A stretch of 64,000 nt of DNA from Nemopilema nomurai (Eukaryota; Cnidaria; Scyphozoa; Rhizostomeae; Rhizostomatidae): positions 1,922,001 through 1,986,000 of the forward strand of contig ML133502.1 of the NCBI GenBank assembly GCA_003864495.1, in the 5' to 3' direction. Position numbers and translations under genes: made by a program. This document shows positions 12,732 through 26,400 of this stretch, in pieces (the stretch's first letter is position 1; the number at the start of each line of letters is the position of its first letter). The notes under the pieces are model-generated. The model was not told where the DNA came from. It made no database searches and saw nothing but the letters and a program-made list of their open reading frames with translations.

Positions 12732-13351
12732 CTGAAACATAGAAAGACAACAGTTTTGGTAAGACATAGTTTGCAAACCTGTGGCTGCCCCTTTGTATAG
12801 TGTAGGCTTACACGCTAAATGGAGCATGTTTGTTTCAGAAAATGGGTGAACTTGACATTTAATACAAACTCAAACTATCCTGAGAGTGAACCAGAAAAAT
12901 TACTCTCTAGAAAAATTTAGCAAAGGACTTTCAGTTGAGGAAATATAAAGCTTTCTGCTAAGGTAATACATGTGTAAAAATAACTACTTTTGGCCATTGC
13001 CCTGTGATCTTTCAGGGGTGCCCAATCATCAAGGATTAGACCAATAAACGAAATTTGCTACAGTGCTCCAAATACAAATTGTAGGTCGTCTTAGGTTTTT
13101 GTTCAGAAATGTAGAAATTATGAGTGATTTCTAAATGATGGACCTATGACCTATTACTTATCACCTAAAGTGAGGGGAGGCAATCACCAATTACTGACCA
13201 TCTAACATTCTACTTTGGGCTGAGAAATACACCAACTGCATTAGTAGAAGTCACTTGAATAGGTCCTCGTTGTATTCAGGTGTTGGGATTGATTGTAGCA
13301 CCCAAGTGCTTTTCAGTGATTCCTATTAATGTGGTCGTTTCATATAGTGGC

Positions 13352-13500
13352 TCGAATGTAGAGAGCGGAAAGAATCAAAGCTGGTAAAGAAATGCTTCAG
13401 CCGGCTGGGAGCATAAGCAAAATTTTCTAAAGGGAGAAACATGGCACGGTTGCAAATGAGCTTCTACTGAGAAGGCTGGCTTTCCGCTCTCTATATTCGA
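13352..13500. mobile_element. MITE-like fold-back element, 149 bp
   Basis: 21-bp terminal inverted repeats, tcgaatgtagagagcggaaag at the left and its complement at the right with one mismatch (13480-13500). No ORF. No target-site duplication could be fixed by eye. Confidence 0.55.
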
Positions 13501-14699
13501 TTGCTTACTATTGCAAAAGATATTTTGCTAGAAGCATCACAAGGAAAGTGAAAGTCCTTAATTTAGTTCGAAAGTTAGACTCATTTTTTGAAAAATCCCA
13601 AGTCTTGAATGAGAGCTATGTGGTTTTTTAGTCAAAGAAAACTTTACAAAGATACCTGTGCTTGATAACTTAATGCTCTTAAATCTCTTTTCACGAGAAC
13701 TAGGTTTAAAAGGCTTGGCAATGTCGAAGCTTTGATGAAACGAAGCGTTGGCTGTAAACTCAATATATAGCAGTGAGGCACTTCGCTAGATCACCCTAGC
13801 GCTAAGGCTACGCTCGATAGATGACAACAGATAGCTACTGACGCATTATCTCCTCTATTCAATCGCGACAAAAACAAACTCATGCCGCTAGCGACAAAAA
13901 CAAACTTAGTCCCGTAGCCTACACTCAATCAGTGCAGTATGGCCAAAGCAGCCCGAATTCACGATAAACAGAAATCCTAGCCCCGTGAAGAATATGTACA
14001 ATACTTACCAACCGCTCTTCCTTCGAAACAGGTCTTTCAGGTCTCTTTGAAATTGGAAATGCCGGAGCGTGCCAGCATCCTACCGAGATGTACTTGCTGT
14101 GTAGGTCAGTCAAAGAATATGATTCACAAGATTCGCTCATCAATTTTTAATCAAACCACTCTCGGCTATAGACCGCTGTTAATTATATGACAGAATAATG
14201 AAGTTCATTAAAAATTCATTCTCTTACGACAACATTTGCTGTTTCATGTATTTCTCAAAGCACAATCAACCATTTCAGTTGCTTTTCAGCAACATTGTCA
14301 CCCTGTGCTAATGGTATTGGCTAGAGTCCCGAGCCCCTATTTCTTACTTTCGCAAAAGATGAACAAATTTTGGAAAGTTAATCTGGAAGGTGTGAAAAAA
14401 AACAGCCACCTTTATGATTTCTTGCGATTTTTGTTATGATGATGACTATGATTGTGATTTGTAATGCAATTTTCATAATTTATTTTTAAAATTTTTTACG
14501 GGTTTTTTGTGACTGATGAATTTGTTGTGTCAGTTTTTCAAAGGATCGAAATTTCCTAATTTCGTTAAACATAATTCGCAAAGACAAAAGGACATCCGTG
14601 ATAATATTTAGTTAGGAACAAGCCACTTAAGAGGGAATTTTGAAGTTTGTAACGCTGTTAGGTGTTAAGTAACGCTGATCGGACAATTATAACCAATCA

Positions 14700-14811
14700 T
14701 ATGCTCTTCTTATCACCCTCTAGTGTTTTCGATCCGCAACTGGCTATCTATTCTATCAGCTTTTGATTACTTTCCGACGTTTGCATACTCCGAGGAGTGT
14801 TGGACGAATAG
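14700..14811. repeat. dispersed repeat copy 1
   Basis: Shares gctcttctta, tttcgatc-gcaac, ctttccgacgtttgca and agtgt-cgaat blocks in the same order with 16580-16704. Probably an old mobile fragment flanking the genes. Confidence 0.45.
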
Positions 14812-15806
14812 TACTTTCAGTATGCGATAAATGGTTCCGCTAGTTCTAGCTATTGTGAAATTCTGAAATACAGCATATCTTTTGTGTTACATTCTAAATG
14901 CGTTGTGAACGGGATGCTTTTATGAAGGTGTGCAGTACACAATGTGACGAACAAGGTGTTGGTTTGTCATTGGTTGAAATGTAAAGCAAACATGCACTGC
15001 GAGGTTAGTGGAAGCATCAAAAATTTAATATTCGTTTTGCCGATTTCATTAACGGCCACTGGCTTCGGAGAGGTCCGAAGTGACCTATGGACAGATGCTG
15101 GCTTTGTGTAGCCTCCGTTCCAACCACGGCAACTCAATTAATTGAGTTTGGCTGTATGTCACGGAAACCATCTTCATAGACGGAATTCGCTGATAATGCT
15201 ATTTTGCAAGGAATAGTGTCGACGATTTCCTGTCTGGGTCGCCATCTATGACTTTACAAAAAGAACGATGCTTCATGTTCAATGGTAATGCATCTTCCTC
15301 TAAAGAACATTTGGTAAAGTTGCAAGCATGCATTATCGTTTGGTTTGGCATCATCCCATGACTGCGTTTGCTGTTTCTTCTCATTCATAAAAAAATGTGC
15401 ACGAAATGCAATATGAAAATGGGTAGTGGGCGAAAAATGAAATTGAAGCGGGGTTAACTTTTCCCGTTTTCACTTGCAAAACACTTCCGAACCTAATGTT
15501 AATCTGTTTGGATTTCACAGTCCTCCATCCCGAGGTAATGAAGTAGAAAAGAGTAAAAAGCATAAATCGACATGACATCGCGATTACCCTCGGCGTTTGA
15601 GATGGAAACGACTCTAAACGATAAAGACATTTGCCTCCAACCATTCGATGCTACCTTGACCTTTGTAAGTATTATAATGAACTTTATGAGGTAATAACCC
15701 ATGCTCAGTCTACGTGTAGACGCCCTTGAATTTAGACAATTCTGATCAACGGTAATCGGTGCAATCCGAGTTCAGTAGGAGATGAGATCAGTACAAGGAT
15801 GCATCA

Positions 15807-15872
15807 TCTTACTCATCACCAAGTGTAGGTTGAGTCTCATCTTACTCATCACCAAGTATAGGTTGAGTCTTG
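15807..15872. repeat. short tandem duplication, about 34 bp x2
   Basis: The block tcttactcatcaccaagt-taggttgagtct occurs twice in a row, with a third degraded copy after it. Confidence 0.6.
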
Positions 15873-16579
15873 TCTGCTTCATCTGACTCGTCACGTATAA
15901 GTTAAGCGAATAAGATGTTTTTAATAATCATGCATTTTAGAGCAAGTTTCAATTTGCACATCTCATAGCTTTTGCAATTGCATTGCATGTTTACATAGTA
16001 GAATAAAATTGTCAAGGAATATTTCAATAGTTGGGAAAATATCAGAGACATCACGGCAAAATATAAGATTTTCTGCAAAGAAGCTAAATCATAGAAAGTG
16101 CAATTGCTTACTACAAAATGTCATCAAAATTGCTTAACTACATTGTCTAAACGCGACTGTTTAAAAAATGCCTGCAAAATATTGTATGCAAGAAATCACT
16201 TACAAAATTGGCGCGAGTAGAAGAAAATACGAAGACTGAGTTGAAGTTAAAGATCGTTGTAAAGATGAAGAAAGATATTGATTGGTGAGAATAATTGATA
16301 TATATTGAAGAGAAAGGGACCATAGAAAAGAGATTACGGCAGAGCATAACTTTGATCACTATTATTAGTGAAGTCAAATAATAAAGAATGTGTAATTAGC
16401 AATGAAAATAAGAAATATTTTCGCTGCAAGAAAAGGAAGCAAAGAAATTTAGAACTTTTCATCATGAGATGGAAAACCTAGTTTAGCCTTCATCAAATAT
16501 GTGAGCAAATGAATCGTGTTACAGAACCTCACAAGAACAAGAAATAGCGAAAATTCCTCAGAGTATGAAAGCATTGTAT

Positions 16580-16704
16580 CATACGCTCTTCTTAACAATG
16601 TTTTGGTATTTCGATCTGCACCTGACTTTTTTTTTCGACAGATTTCGGTTAGCTCGACAGCTTTCCGACGTTTGCAAATTCAGAGTAGTGTCGAATGAAA
16701 TAGC
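16580..16704. repeat. dispersed repeat copy 2
   Basis: Diverged partner of 14700-14811, in the same orientation. Family unknown. Confidence 0.45.
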
Positions 16705-17008
16705 GTTTGCTGTGCATAGGCAAAGATTGTTTCTGCTATTTCTTGCTGTTGTTATATTCCAAAGTTAGAGACAATCGGAATTAAGCCAAAGTATCTTTTG
16801 AATCCATTTTTGCTTTTGATAATCTGCATGCAAATTACAGTTTCTACCAGGACATGCAAACGTTTATACTGTCGGGTACCATAGAACAAACTGGTCGTTC
16901 GTTATTCGGTACTCGAAAGTGAAAAGTTATAGAGGACTGGTAAGATTCTGCCTGTCCATGTGAACAGGCATTGGTTCAGCAAAATCTACACCTTCGTCCA
17001 TCCATCAT

Positions 17009-17477
17009 TTAGAGAGAGGTGACCATTTCATTGTAGAATGAATATGGAACTTCGTCATAGTTGGTAGACGAAGGAGTCTCAGCTTGCGGAGAGTCTATTG
17101 ATGCTCCTTGCAAAGAACTTTTGTCTGGTGTGTCAGGGTCGTCTGCCGTTCCGTGTAAAAAGGACCTGGGCGATATCGTTTCTGCATCTTCATCCGTATT
17201 GGAATCTAAAGGAAACTCTTCTTCGAGAACGATTTCCTGCTCTTCCTCTTGGTATTCACCCTCGCCTTCATTGAATAAACTCGTATCAACTTCTTTTAGT
17301 GGGGTATCAGCTTCCCTCTGTGGGGTATCAGCTGCTTCGAAGTAAACACTGTTAATCGTACCAAAAGTCTCCTGCGGGAGGTAAATATCTCTCTTTGTCG
17401 GCATACTTCTCGTCGAAGGGGGCTTTGACAAGTTTCCATATACAGGTACTATAATGGGGCTTTCTTCTTCTTTCCGT
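17009..17477 (-). CDS. gene B exon 18: cytoplasmic tail and stop
   Basis: 469-base terminal exon, acceptor ..TTCCTCTCAG, joining in phase 2. The tail starts RRKEEESP and ends MVTSL before TAA. Acidic and rich in S/T/P. Tyrosine motifs: YGNL, YFEA, YQEE, TNYDEV and YSFYNEM. Three 7-residue repeats of the form (A/V)DT(P/S)xxE occur in the middle. No catalytic domain. Confidence 0.85.
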
Positions 17478-20400
17478 CTGAGAGGAAGAACAACAAGAAT
17501 TGTGTTCCTTGTCAAAAATAAATTTTTGAGCTGGAAGCAACTCTGCCAAAGAGATGTCTAATACATATATGAATGGCTACAGTGTAAGGTAGTATTTAAT
17601 AAACGTTAACTACACATATTTCATTAACGTACTCAAATTCAAGTGCAATGAGTAAAATATACGTCCTTAAGCGTTGAGAAGCTTTGCTAAAAGTATCAAG
17701 TGGGAAAAATGAAACCGGAAATCTTCAGGTTTACGTTTTCTATAGCCCTCAATAGACATTCAAACTCTTGCGTACAGTTGAACGATGAAAGGTAAACATT
17801 CAATTGGGCTTGAAGCTATGTTTAAACGGAGCCTGCTAAGTCTACTTTTGTAAATGCATTGAAATTCACATTTGTTGACTTACTGTTCTCATTACATGAT
17901 AATTACTAACAAAGGACATTTTTACCTAAAGTAATCAGACTTTCTAGCTTGTTTTAAGCCTGACCAATTTAATGCCAGTCGAGGTCAAAGCAATTCAAGC
18001 CCGTTTTGGTAATAATGGCTTTAATAGTAAGTATTTTGGTATGATGTAAGAGATGATCTGCCAAAACAGTTAATAAAAGTGAAATAGTTCTAGAGCATGC
18101 GAAGCCATTACTACAGGGTATGAACATAAAATCAAGAGTCATGCAAAGGCGTACCTGTTAGATCTTGCCAACCAAAGCAAGAGGATGACAAGAAGGACGA
18201 CAATGATTGGAATAAGGACATACAGTGCGATGGCCCAAGCCTCTGTCAACGAAAGAAGCTGGGGTTAGAAAATAAAGGTAACATTGACGTCAGTATACAG
18301 TTCTTGCCTTGCCAGTTATTGCGCACTGAAGCAGAGCTTCGTAAAAACCTTCCGGTGAACATTAGCTTTTAACAAATCAAAGTGGCGTGGACTTGCGAAT
18401 AACATTTTGATCTGCTAAAAGTCAGGCGCCAAAAGCATTAGATTTAGTTCTTGTATTAAAATATTGAAAATGCATCAAAACTAATAATTAAGATCGACAT
18501 ACCATCTTGCTTCAATTCTTTGATTGCTGCGAATAGGAGAAAGAGACTTAAGCTAGAGATAGCTCGAGGGACTTAACAAAAGTTAATACTTTGACACATC
18601 AATTTCGATTTTATGAAAAGAAAATTCGGTTGAGCAGCACATCAGGTGTCTTAACGAAGCACTTACGGCAAGCCCCGGTACAATTTTTGTAGTCGATTAG
18701 TTCATGTTGCGAACATGGATTGATATTACACGTGCGAGTTCTGGTCCTCAGGCCAACTTTACAAGTCGAGTTGCAATCACCCCAAACCGTCCATACAGAC
18801 ATTTTGTTAACTAGAAGGTAAAGACGCAGCTCTGGTTTCACAGCATCAGCATAAAAATTAGACAAATCCATTGAAATTGGAGGAGCATGGAGAGTATAAA
18901 AATATTTGCAACGCGAAAGCTTTACTACAAAATTGAGAACCTTTAAATAAGCATAAATAAACAAGGAAGTGGAACGAAAAGAGAATTTAAGTCAACAATA
19001 TCGGATATTAGGCCAACAAATCTTTAATTTTTCATGATTTGTTTTCCTCCGGTACATAAATGAATTCTACTTTTCTAGACTGGTACGAAGTTAAGACTGG
19101 CACTGGTACAAATTTTAAGAATTTAGATTGCTAAACATGTTGAATAATGTGAACTTTGACGACAGAAGATGGTTTTAAGTAAAAAAAGCACCAACAACTA
19201 ACCATTATAGTAGAATGTAACCAAACCAGTCTCCCTTTTTAGAATATTTTCCAAATGACACTTGTAGCGTTCGTTGACACTGGGAGCTCTAATTAGCTCT
19301 TCGTAAACATTCCCACTGCCAATTTTGACATTATCGTTTCCTTTGGTCCAGTAGACGCTGGGGGTTGGTACTCCTCTTCCTGCGCACGTGCATACAATCT
19401 TCATGGTTGTTGTGTTGGCTTTACATTCAGCCGGCTTTGTGAAAGTGGGCGGTACTGTTGGGAGAACAGAAATAGGAATTTCAGCAAGTACGGCCTTCCT
19501 AAATTCAAACTTTCTTTTAAAAAACCTGGAACCAGGCCGTTTCCAAGAAGCAAGGTGGATTGTAATACTTTAATACTTTTTAGAAGCTTTATAACACCCA
19601 GGGAAAGTTGGAATAGAACTTCCCAATGGATCTTCCTTTAATGCAGCAGCTTCTGAGTTTGCTTTAGAAGTGGAAAATGGTGGAATAACGGGTGTTAGAA
19701 TTCGTTGGCTGAAAATGATCATGTCAGCGATGATATTCGGAACAAAATAAAGACAAGTTTGGTGAAGAAACCCCAAATATTGCACATTGCGAATGTGTTG
19801 ATCCGCAAAGGTCGAGTGAAATGTCGAGAGCCTGGCCAAACGCATTCGACAAATCCCGAAGCAAAAGACATGGCGAGCGTTCAGCTCAGAGTCAGAATAT
19901 TTAGGGTTCCACGGCGGATGAGCAAAGTTTTGCGTGTTAATAATATACTCGAGGAAGGTTTATTATAGTAATTTTCGTAATAAATAATAAAAGTGATTGT
20001 TAAGGACTTTTTGTTATGATTTGATAACGAGGAAGGTTTGAATTGTGAAAATTGCAGCAGGATGAAGACTATAACCTTTTTTGGACTCTGTCCACTTGAT
20101 GACCTTGAAGTTGTCAAAATTTTTCTCGACAACACTCAACAAGTTTTGCCAACGCAGGAAAAAATGGCAAAACGTTTCAATATTTGATGCAACAAAATGT
20201 GGCGTGAAGTGAGAAGAGTGTTTGGCCGACGCCTTAAGGTAGCGGGAGCAACATCCTTTTGCAAAGTGCCACGAATGGAGCTTTGCTGAAGTGTCAAGAA
20301 TGGAGCTTTGCTGAAGTGCCACGAATGGAGCTTTGCTGAAGTGCTTTGCGCTCATGTGCGCCTATCTTTAGGCAATAAGTCAGGACATGACGGGGGAAAT

Positions 20401-23400
20401 ACACGACTGTAACATACCGTTAACAAGAAGATTGATTGTCAGAACTTGGCTCTGGCCGAGAGAATTTACAGCGATGCATGTATAAACACCCGATGATTGT
20501 TCCTAAAATGAAAAAATAGCTTTCACAACAGAACTGAAGAGGGCTTCATTTTTCCTACTGCAGTTATCTTGTGTTCAGGACGAATCAAGGGAGTACTTGA
20601 AATTCCACTTTATAAATGAATGGCTTCAACTATTGTGAAGGAGGACATTTAAAGTGATACACTTCAATGCAAGCTTGAAATACATCATGTTAAGAAGTTA
20701 GACCATATCTATTTTTAAAAAAATGAAAGGTAAAGTTTTTTACAGCAGTTGTATTCAGGGAAAATTATGTCTGCATAATGTTATGGGCTCTGTTCTGCCT
20801 GATTTGTCATTCAATGGTCTTTTAACTACGAACCTGAGCTGATGGAATACGATACACTGAGCTTGCTTCTGGTTGAGAAATGCCATCTTTGGTCCAAAGG
20901 AATCTTGAAACCGAAGGATTTGCTGCAACTTTGCATTCAATAGAGACATCCTGTGACTGGTTAACTGTTCGGCTATATGGCTGGACTAGTAGTTTAGGTA
21001 TAACTGGAATCAAGTAGAAATTGTGCCAATATTGTAAAAAGTAGATACTGTAAGAGTGCAGTTGCAAGAATTGCTGTAGGCACCATCGCAGTTGTAGTTG
21101 TATTAGTTAGCTTAAAAAAGCAGCAGAAATGAAATTGACTCGTTCAATTGCACGGCAAAAAGTAAATGTACCAAAAATAAGGAAGTGGAATGATTTCTTG
21201 AAGCTGAATCTGAATCCCATGTCATTTCAACATGTTTTCGTGCAGATGTCTCATATTTTTGCACAATCACAATTGAAAATAGTTGCACGGTTTGTAGGTA
21301 TTAGAACATTGAATTAGGGCAAATGACGACGCATTAGCAATTAAGAGAGGGAAAGTAGATTCTTTGTAACTGTAAACCAATCACTGCTGGCTTGTTGGTG
21401 TTTACTTCTGCAAATACTAAATGTAAGTACCTTGTAAGGAGCCAAATTTCTTCGTTGTTTTTAAGAAACGTAAGAACTTCTCAGTTCTGTCTTTATGTAG
21501 AAAAAATGAGAGCACTCACACAAAACATTCAGTAGTTTTGTTGCATCTTTGCGTCCGGCGGAGCTGTTTGCCACGCAAGTATAACTGGCTGTATCATGCT
21601 CGGTTACATTGGTGAACCTGATTACAGACTTGCGGATGGTCTTGTTTCCGCTCACCACAACAGTCTCTTGCACTATATGCTTGCTGCTGCCAGTTAGAAT
21701 TCGCACGCCATTCTTCTTCCACCATACGTCAGGAGTTGGATGCCCTTCAACTTGACACTCAAAGCTTGCGTTCGCCCCTTCTTCTACATCCAGCTGACCT
21801 GTTAGATTGCTGTTGAACTCTGGACCATCTAGGACAATTCACATAGGTTTAAGTTTTTGGTGGTTATGAATTTCATGGAGAACGAACAGCGATATTTCAC
21901 TCTCACAAGGCATGGTGTATCGTCACGTTTCGGTTGATGATGCCTAGCCTACTGGATGTCAGGCGACAATTTAGTATCTTTTACTTTAGATTCAGTTCTG
22001 ACCTACCATTTACTTAATCAAAATTTGTACGATAAATTGAGAAGACCATAGGTACTTTTCAAATTAGAAGTCCAAATGCATATAGGAAGGAGAGATTTTG
22101 GACCTCGACGGCTTTGACTTATGCGAAACCAATTTAAATGCCCAATCGAGAAGAACGACTACACCAGATTATACTAGTATGCCAAGAATGTTAAATGATC
22201 TGTGCACATACAATATACGGCTATGTAACCAGAGCTAGAACGGGCTCCTTGGTGATTTCTTGCATGGCAGCCATAATAGCCATGCATATCCCTCCTCGTG
22301 TTTTGGATTGAGAGCGTCGTCGTGGTTCTAACCCGACTGATCATCGTCCTATTTGATGTCTTGATCTTCATCTGGGCACTTTCCTGTATAACTGTCCCAT
22401 TGAATACCCAGTACACTACGGACTCAGGGATGGAGTCAAACACACAGGTCAAACTAACTTGAGAACTCTCTTGTTCAATGGCGTATGGACTAACTCCTCT
22501 TTCAATCACCGGTCGATCTGCAAATTGATAATTATTTAGAAGTATTGTTGACTGAATTTACATGTGTTGGTTGTTGCCTCATCTTTCATTTAAGCAGTAT
22601 CGAACACAAAAGCTTATATGGTTCCTCACTGGAGTATACTAAAGCGCTGCTTTAAGATTATCAGTAGAGTGATCAGTTTTTGATCTTTGCTGTTTAGAAG
22701 GATAATGCTAGATGTGACTAAAATGGAGGTTTCTCTTAATAAGCATAAGGCGCAAATATGTAAAGGCCTATGGCAAATGAATAAAGAATAAAAAGCAGGA
22801 CATAGCCGAGTCAGTTTCGATACTTACAGTTGACTACAAGACTGATGCTCTTAGAAACGTTTCCAAGAGAATTTTCAGCTTTGCACGCATACACTCCATT
22901 GTCAACACTACTTGCATTAGTGATGATTATCTCCAGTTTAACTTGTGAATATCTATGTGACGTAGCTGTGTAAGACTGTGAAACAATGTGGTTGGCAGTT
23001 CTGTTAGGCTGACCATTGACCAGCCAAAGCAAAGATGTGACACCAGGGCTTGAGCGAATCTCACAGAACAGCTTGATTGCTTGGGTCTCGTTGACTGTTA
23101 TCACGGACAAGGATGACACAACTATGTAGGGCTTATCTGTCAAAGCAAAAAAGTATTCATCGATTTCTACGACTCTGGATGATCAACGACATTGCAATAT
23201 TCACAAACCAAGACACAATGAAATAGAAATAACAACTTTCGAAAATTCACACAGCTCAAGGCAAAATCAGAGATAATAATAATATCATAACTAGTTGTAA
23301 TACGAAAACTTACATGTGACAATTAAGTGCTGTTCAGATGTGACACTTCCAACATCATTTGTAGCGATGCATGAATAATTACCATAATCTTTCTTTTGGA

Positions 23401-26400
23401 TATTGACAAATACCAGTCTAGTTCGCAGTGTAGACCCTTTAACTGTGACATTTGAATATTGAGCATGAATCGATATTTCACTTGAATTTTGAATTGTTAG
23501 TCCATTCTTTGTCCAGGTAAAGTTGGCTGCAGGATTAGACCTCACAGTGCACTCCATTGTGTATCGCCCTGATTCATCACGGACACGCGAAGTCTTACTA
23601 AGCGACACGTGTAGCTCTGGCATGTCTGAAGGAAGAGAATGCGGAAAACACAATGCAGATTCATTTGACATGCTATCTAATTCAAAGTAACGATCGTGGA
23701 AAGACCTAATACTGGCCATTTACCCGTGCTTTCAGATCTGCACAACTACTTTTTAAAATGACAATATCGGAAAATCCATCTCAGAAAACGAGATGATTAG
23801 AAGAGTGGCAAGGAATGAATGCAAAGTTTACACACTGATCTACAATCCTGCCCAAAAGGTTAGTGGACTGGAGAAAAAACCACTAAGATTGCGATTTTAT
23901 TCCCAAAATGGTAAAGAAACCCCCACCCTTGCAGCAATGTTGGTTTTTTGGACAATATCAAAGTATCAGTTACCGAAATGCGTAAAAAAAGCATCTCAAC
24001 ATTGCTTGTGGGGGGTGAGGAGTGTATCTTTTAAAAAAGGCAGCAATTTGCCAGCCAGTCCAATATCTTTTGGCCAGGATTGTAGCTCTAAAAGAGACAA
24101 CTTCCTACCATTCAGTTTGATAAACAAAAAGGCTAAATGCCAAAAACACTCCTTATAATCTATAGATCATGATCACATAATGCAACAGAAGCTTGAAATC
24201 AAAGGTTAAGAGACAAGGAATGGTAATTGGTAACAAAATGGACGCAAATTGTTCTTGCCCAAAAATCAACGCAAGCAAATGCAAAGTTACTACCAAAGTA
24301 TAAGGACTAGAACTTACATAAAACTTTGAGGTATGTGGCTTGTGTGAGATTACCAACTGAATTAGTAGCAATACATCTGTATGGAGCATCGTCACTCTTC
24401 TTTGCTTCGGCAATCGTTAGATTGCTTTCTAGGCTTGTTGAAAATAGGCTGGGTTGTGTGTGTCTTACTGATATTGAATGAGTTGAATTGTCAATAAAGA
24501 CGCCATTCTTTTCCCAATGCATGTTTGATAGAGGCTGGGAATGGAGCTTGCAAGTCATCGTTACTCTCTTACCAAGTACCACGAACCTCTCTGCATTTAA
24601 TGGATATGAAGTAGATGGATGATCTATAATAAGAAATTTGGAAGCTTGTAATTGTTGCCTTTATCGTCAATTGCCGATGGCCCGAAAAGGCTGCATTCTC
24701 GGTGCACATTCATACAGAGGTGTGATTTTTCTAATTATCTACAAGAGTGACTACTAACAATTGACAAAAACATTCGAGTTGGACTGCACACTTCCAGCAG
24801 AATTCGTTGCGTTGCAGCTCAGTACTCCTGCCTTGCTTCTTGTGACCCCAACCATGGTAATTACGCTTTGAAGCCGGACACCATTGAAGATCGGCTGATA
24901 CTGTTGCGTTATGGTGTAGCCAGCATCGACAGCAGCCCCGCTCATATGCCAATTGATTGCCAATGATGGATTGCCTTCTGCAATGCAAGTCCAATTTTGA
25001 TTTTTGCTGGCTTCCTCTAGCAGAGTGTAATTAACAGGGAGTGTCTTGCTAAACTCTGGAGAATCTAAAACAAAAAGCCAAGAGAAGACAAATAAGCAAA
25101 AATAAGCTAGTCGTTTTCCTTACAAAAAATATACCCTCTAATCAAAGAAAACCAAAAAAAGTTTCTATACCCATACACAAAACGTGTCTTACTAGTTCCA
25201 CCTGTACTGCACAGTTGCTACAATTAAGATCCCTTCATGAAACTACTTGATATCAAAACTAACTAAAATATTGTCTCTCTTATATTGTCTCTTATAAAGA
25301 GATCAGATGTAAAGGCAAAGGGATCAGATGTAAAGGCAAGGGGATCAGATGTAAAGGCAACGGGATCAGATGAAAAGGCAAAGGGATCAGATGTAAAGGC
25401 AAAGGGATCAGATGTAAAGGCAAGGGGATCAGATGTAAAGGCAAAGGGATCAGATTTAAAGGCAAAGGGATCAGATGTAAAGGCTAAGGGATCAGATGAA
25501 AAGGCAAAGGGATCAGATGTAAAGGCACAGGGATCAGATGGAAAGGCAAAGGGATCAGATGGAAAGGCAAAGGGATCAGATGAAAAGGCAAAGGGATCAG
25601 ATGTAAAGGCAAAGGGATCAGATGAAAAGGCAAAGGGATCAGATGAAAAGGCAAAGGGATCAGATGTAAAGGCAAAGGGATCAGATGTAAAGGCAAAGGG
25701 ATCAGATGAAAAGGCAAAGGGATCAGATGTAAAGGCTAAGCGATCAGATGAAAAGGCAAAGGGATCAGATGTAAAGGCAAGGGGATCAGATGTAAAGGCA
25801 AAGGGATCAGATGTAAAGGCAAAGGGATCAGATGTAAAGGCTAAGGGATCAGATGTAAAGGCAAAGGAATCAGATGTAAAGGCAAAGGGATCGGATGAAA
25901 AGGCAAAGGGATCAGATGTAAAGGCAAAGGGATCAGATGTAAAGGCAAAGGGATCAGATGTAAAGGCTGAGGGATCAGATGTAAAGGCAAAGGGATCAGA
26001 TGTAAAGGCAAAGGGATCAGATGAAAAGGCAAAGGGATCAGATGTAAAGGCAAAGGGATCAGATGTAAAGGCAAAGGGATCAGATGTAAAGGCTAAGGGA
26101 TCAGATGTAAAGGCAAAGGGATCAGATGAAAAGGCAAAGGGATCAGATGAAAAGGCTAAGGGATCAGATGAAAAGGCAAAGGGATCAGATGTAAAGGCAA
26201 AGGGATCAGATGTAAAGGCAAAGGGATCAGATGTAAAGGCTAAGGGATCAGATGTAAAGGCAAAGGATCAGATGTAAAGGCAAAGGGATCGATGAAAGGC
26301 AAAGGGATCAGATGTAAAGGCAAAGGGATCAGATGTAAAGGCAAAGGATCAGATGTAAAGGCAAAGGGATCAGATGTAAAGGCAAGGGATCAGATGAAAG

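Larger units (their letters stand above)
12732..17008. other. intergenic region between gene B 3' end and gene A 5' end
   Basis: About 4.3 kb without a recognisable protein gene. It contains a small inverted-repeat element (13352-13500), a dispersed repeat pair (14700-14811 and 16580-16704) and a short tandem duplication (about 15807-15872). The promoter of gene A must lie here if the locus is a simple tandem pair. I could not identify a core promoter or polyadenylation signal with confidence. Confidence 0.5.

Noticed and set aside
17061..17345. 94-codon plus-strand frame opposite the receptor tail
   Set aside because: It is the antisense shadow of gene B exon 18, whose splice phase and homology are clear.
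17400..17477. Strict ITIM at YGNL
   Set aside because: The residue two places before the tyrosine is proline, not S/I/V/L, so only the YxN pattern is supported.
25285..26277. 330-codon plus-strand frame made of GSDVKAK repeats
   Set aside because: It is a by-product of a 21-bp intronic minisatellite without stops; the opposite strand shows equally long frames, and later units lose the frame through single-base deletions.
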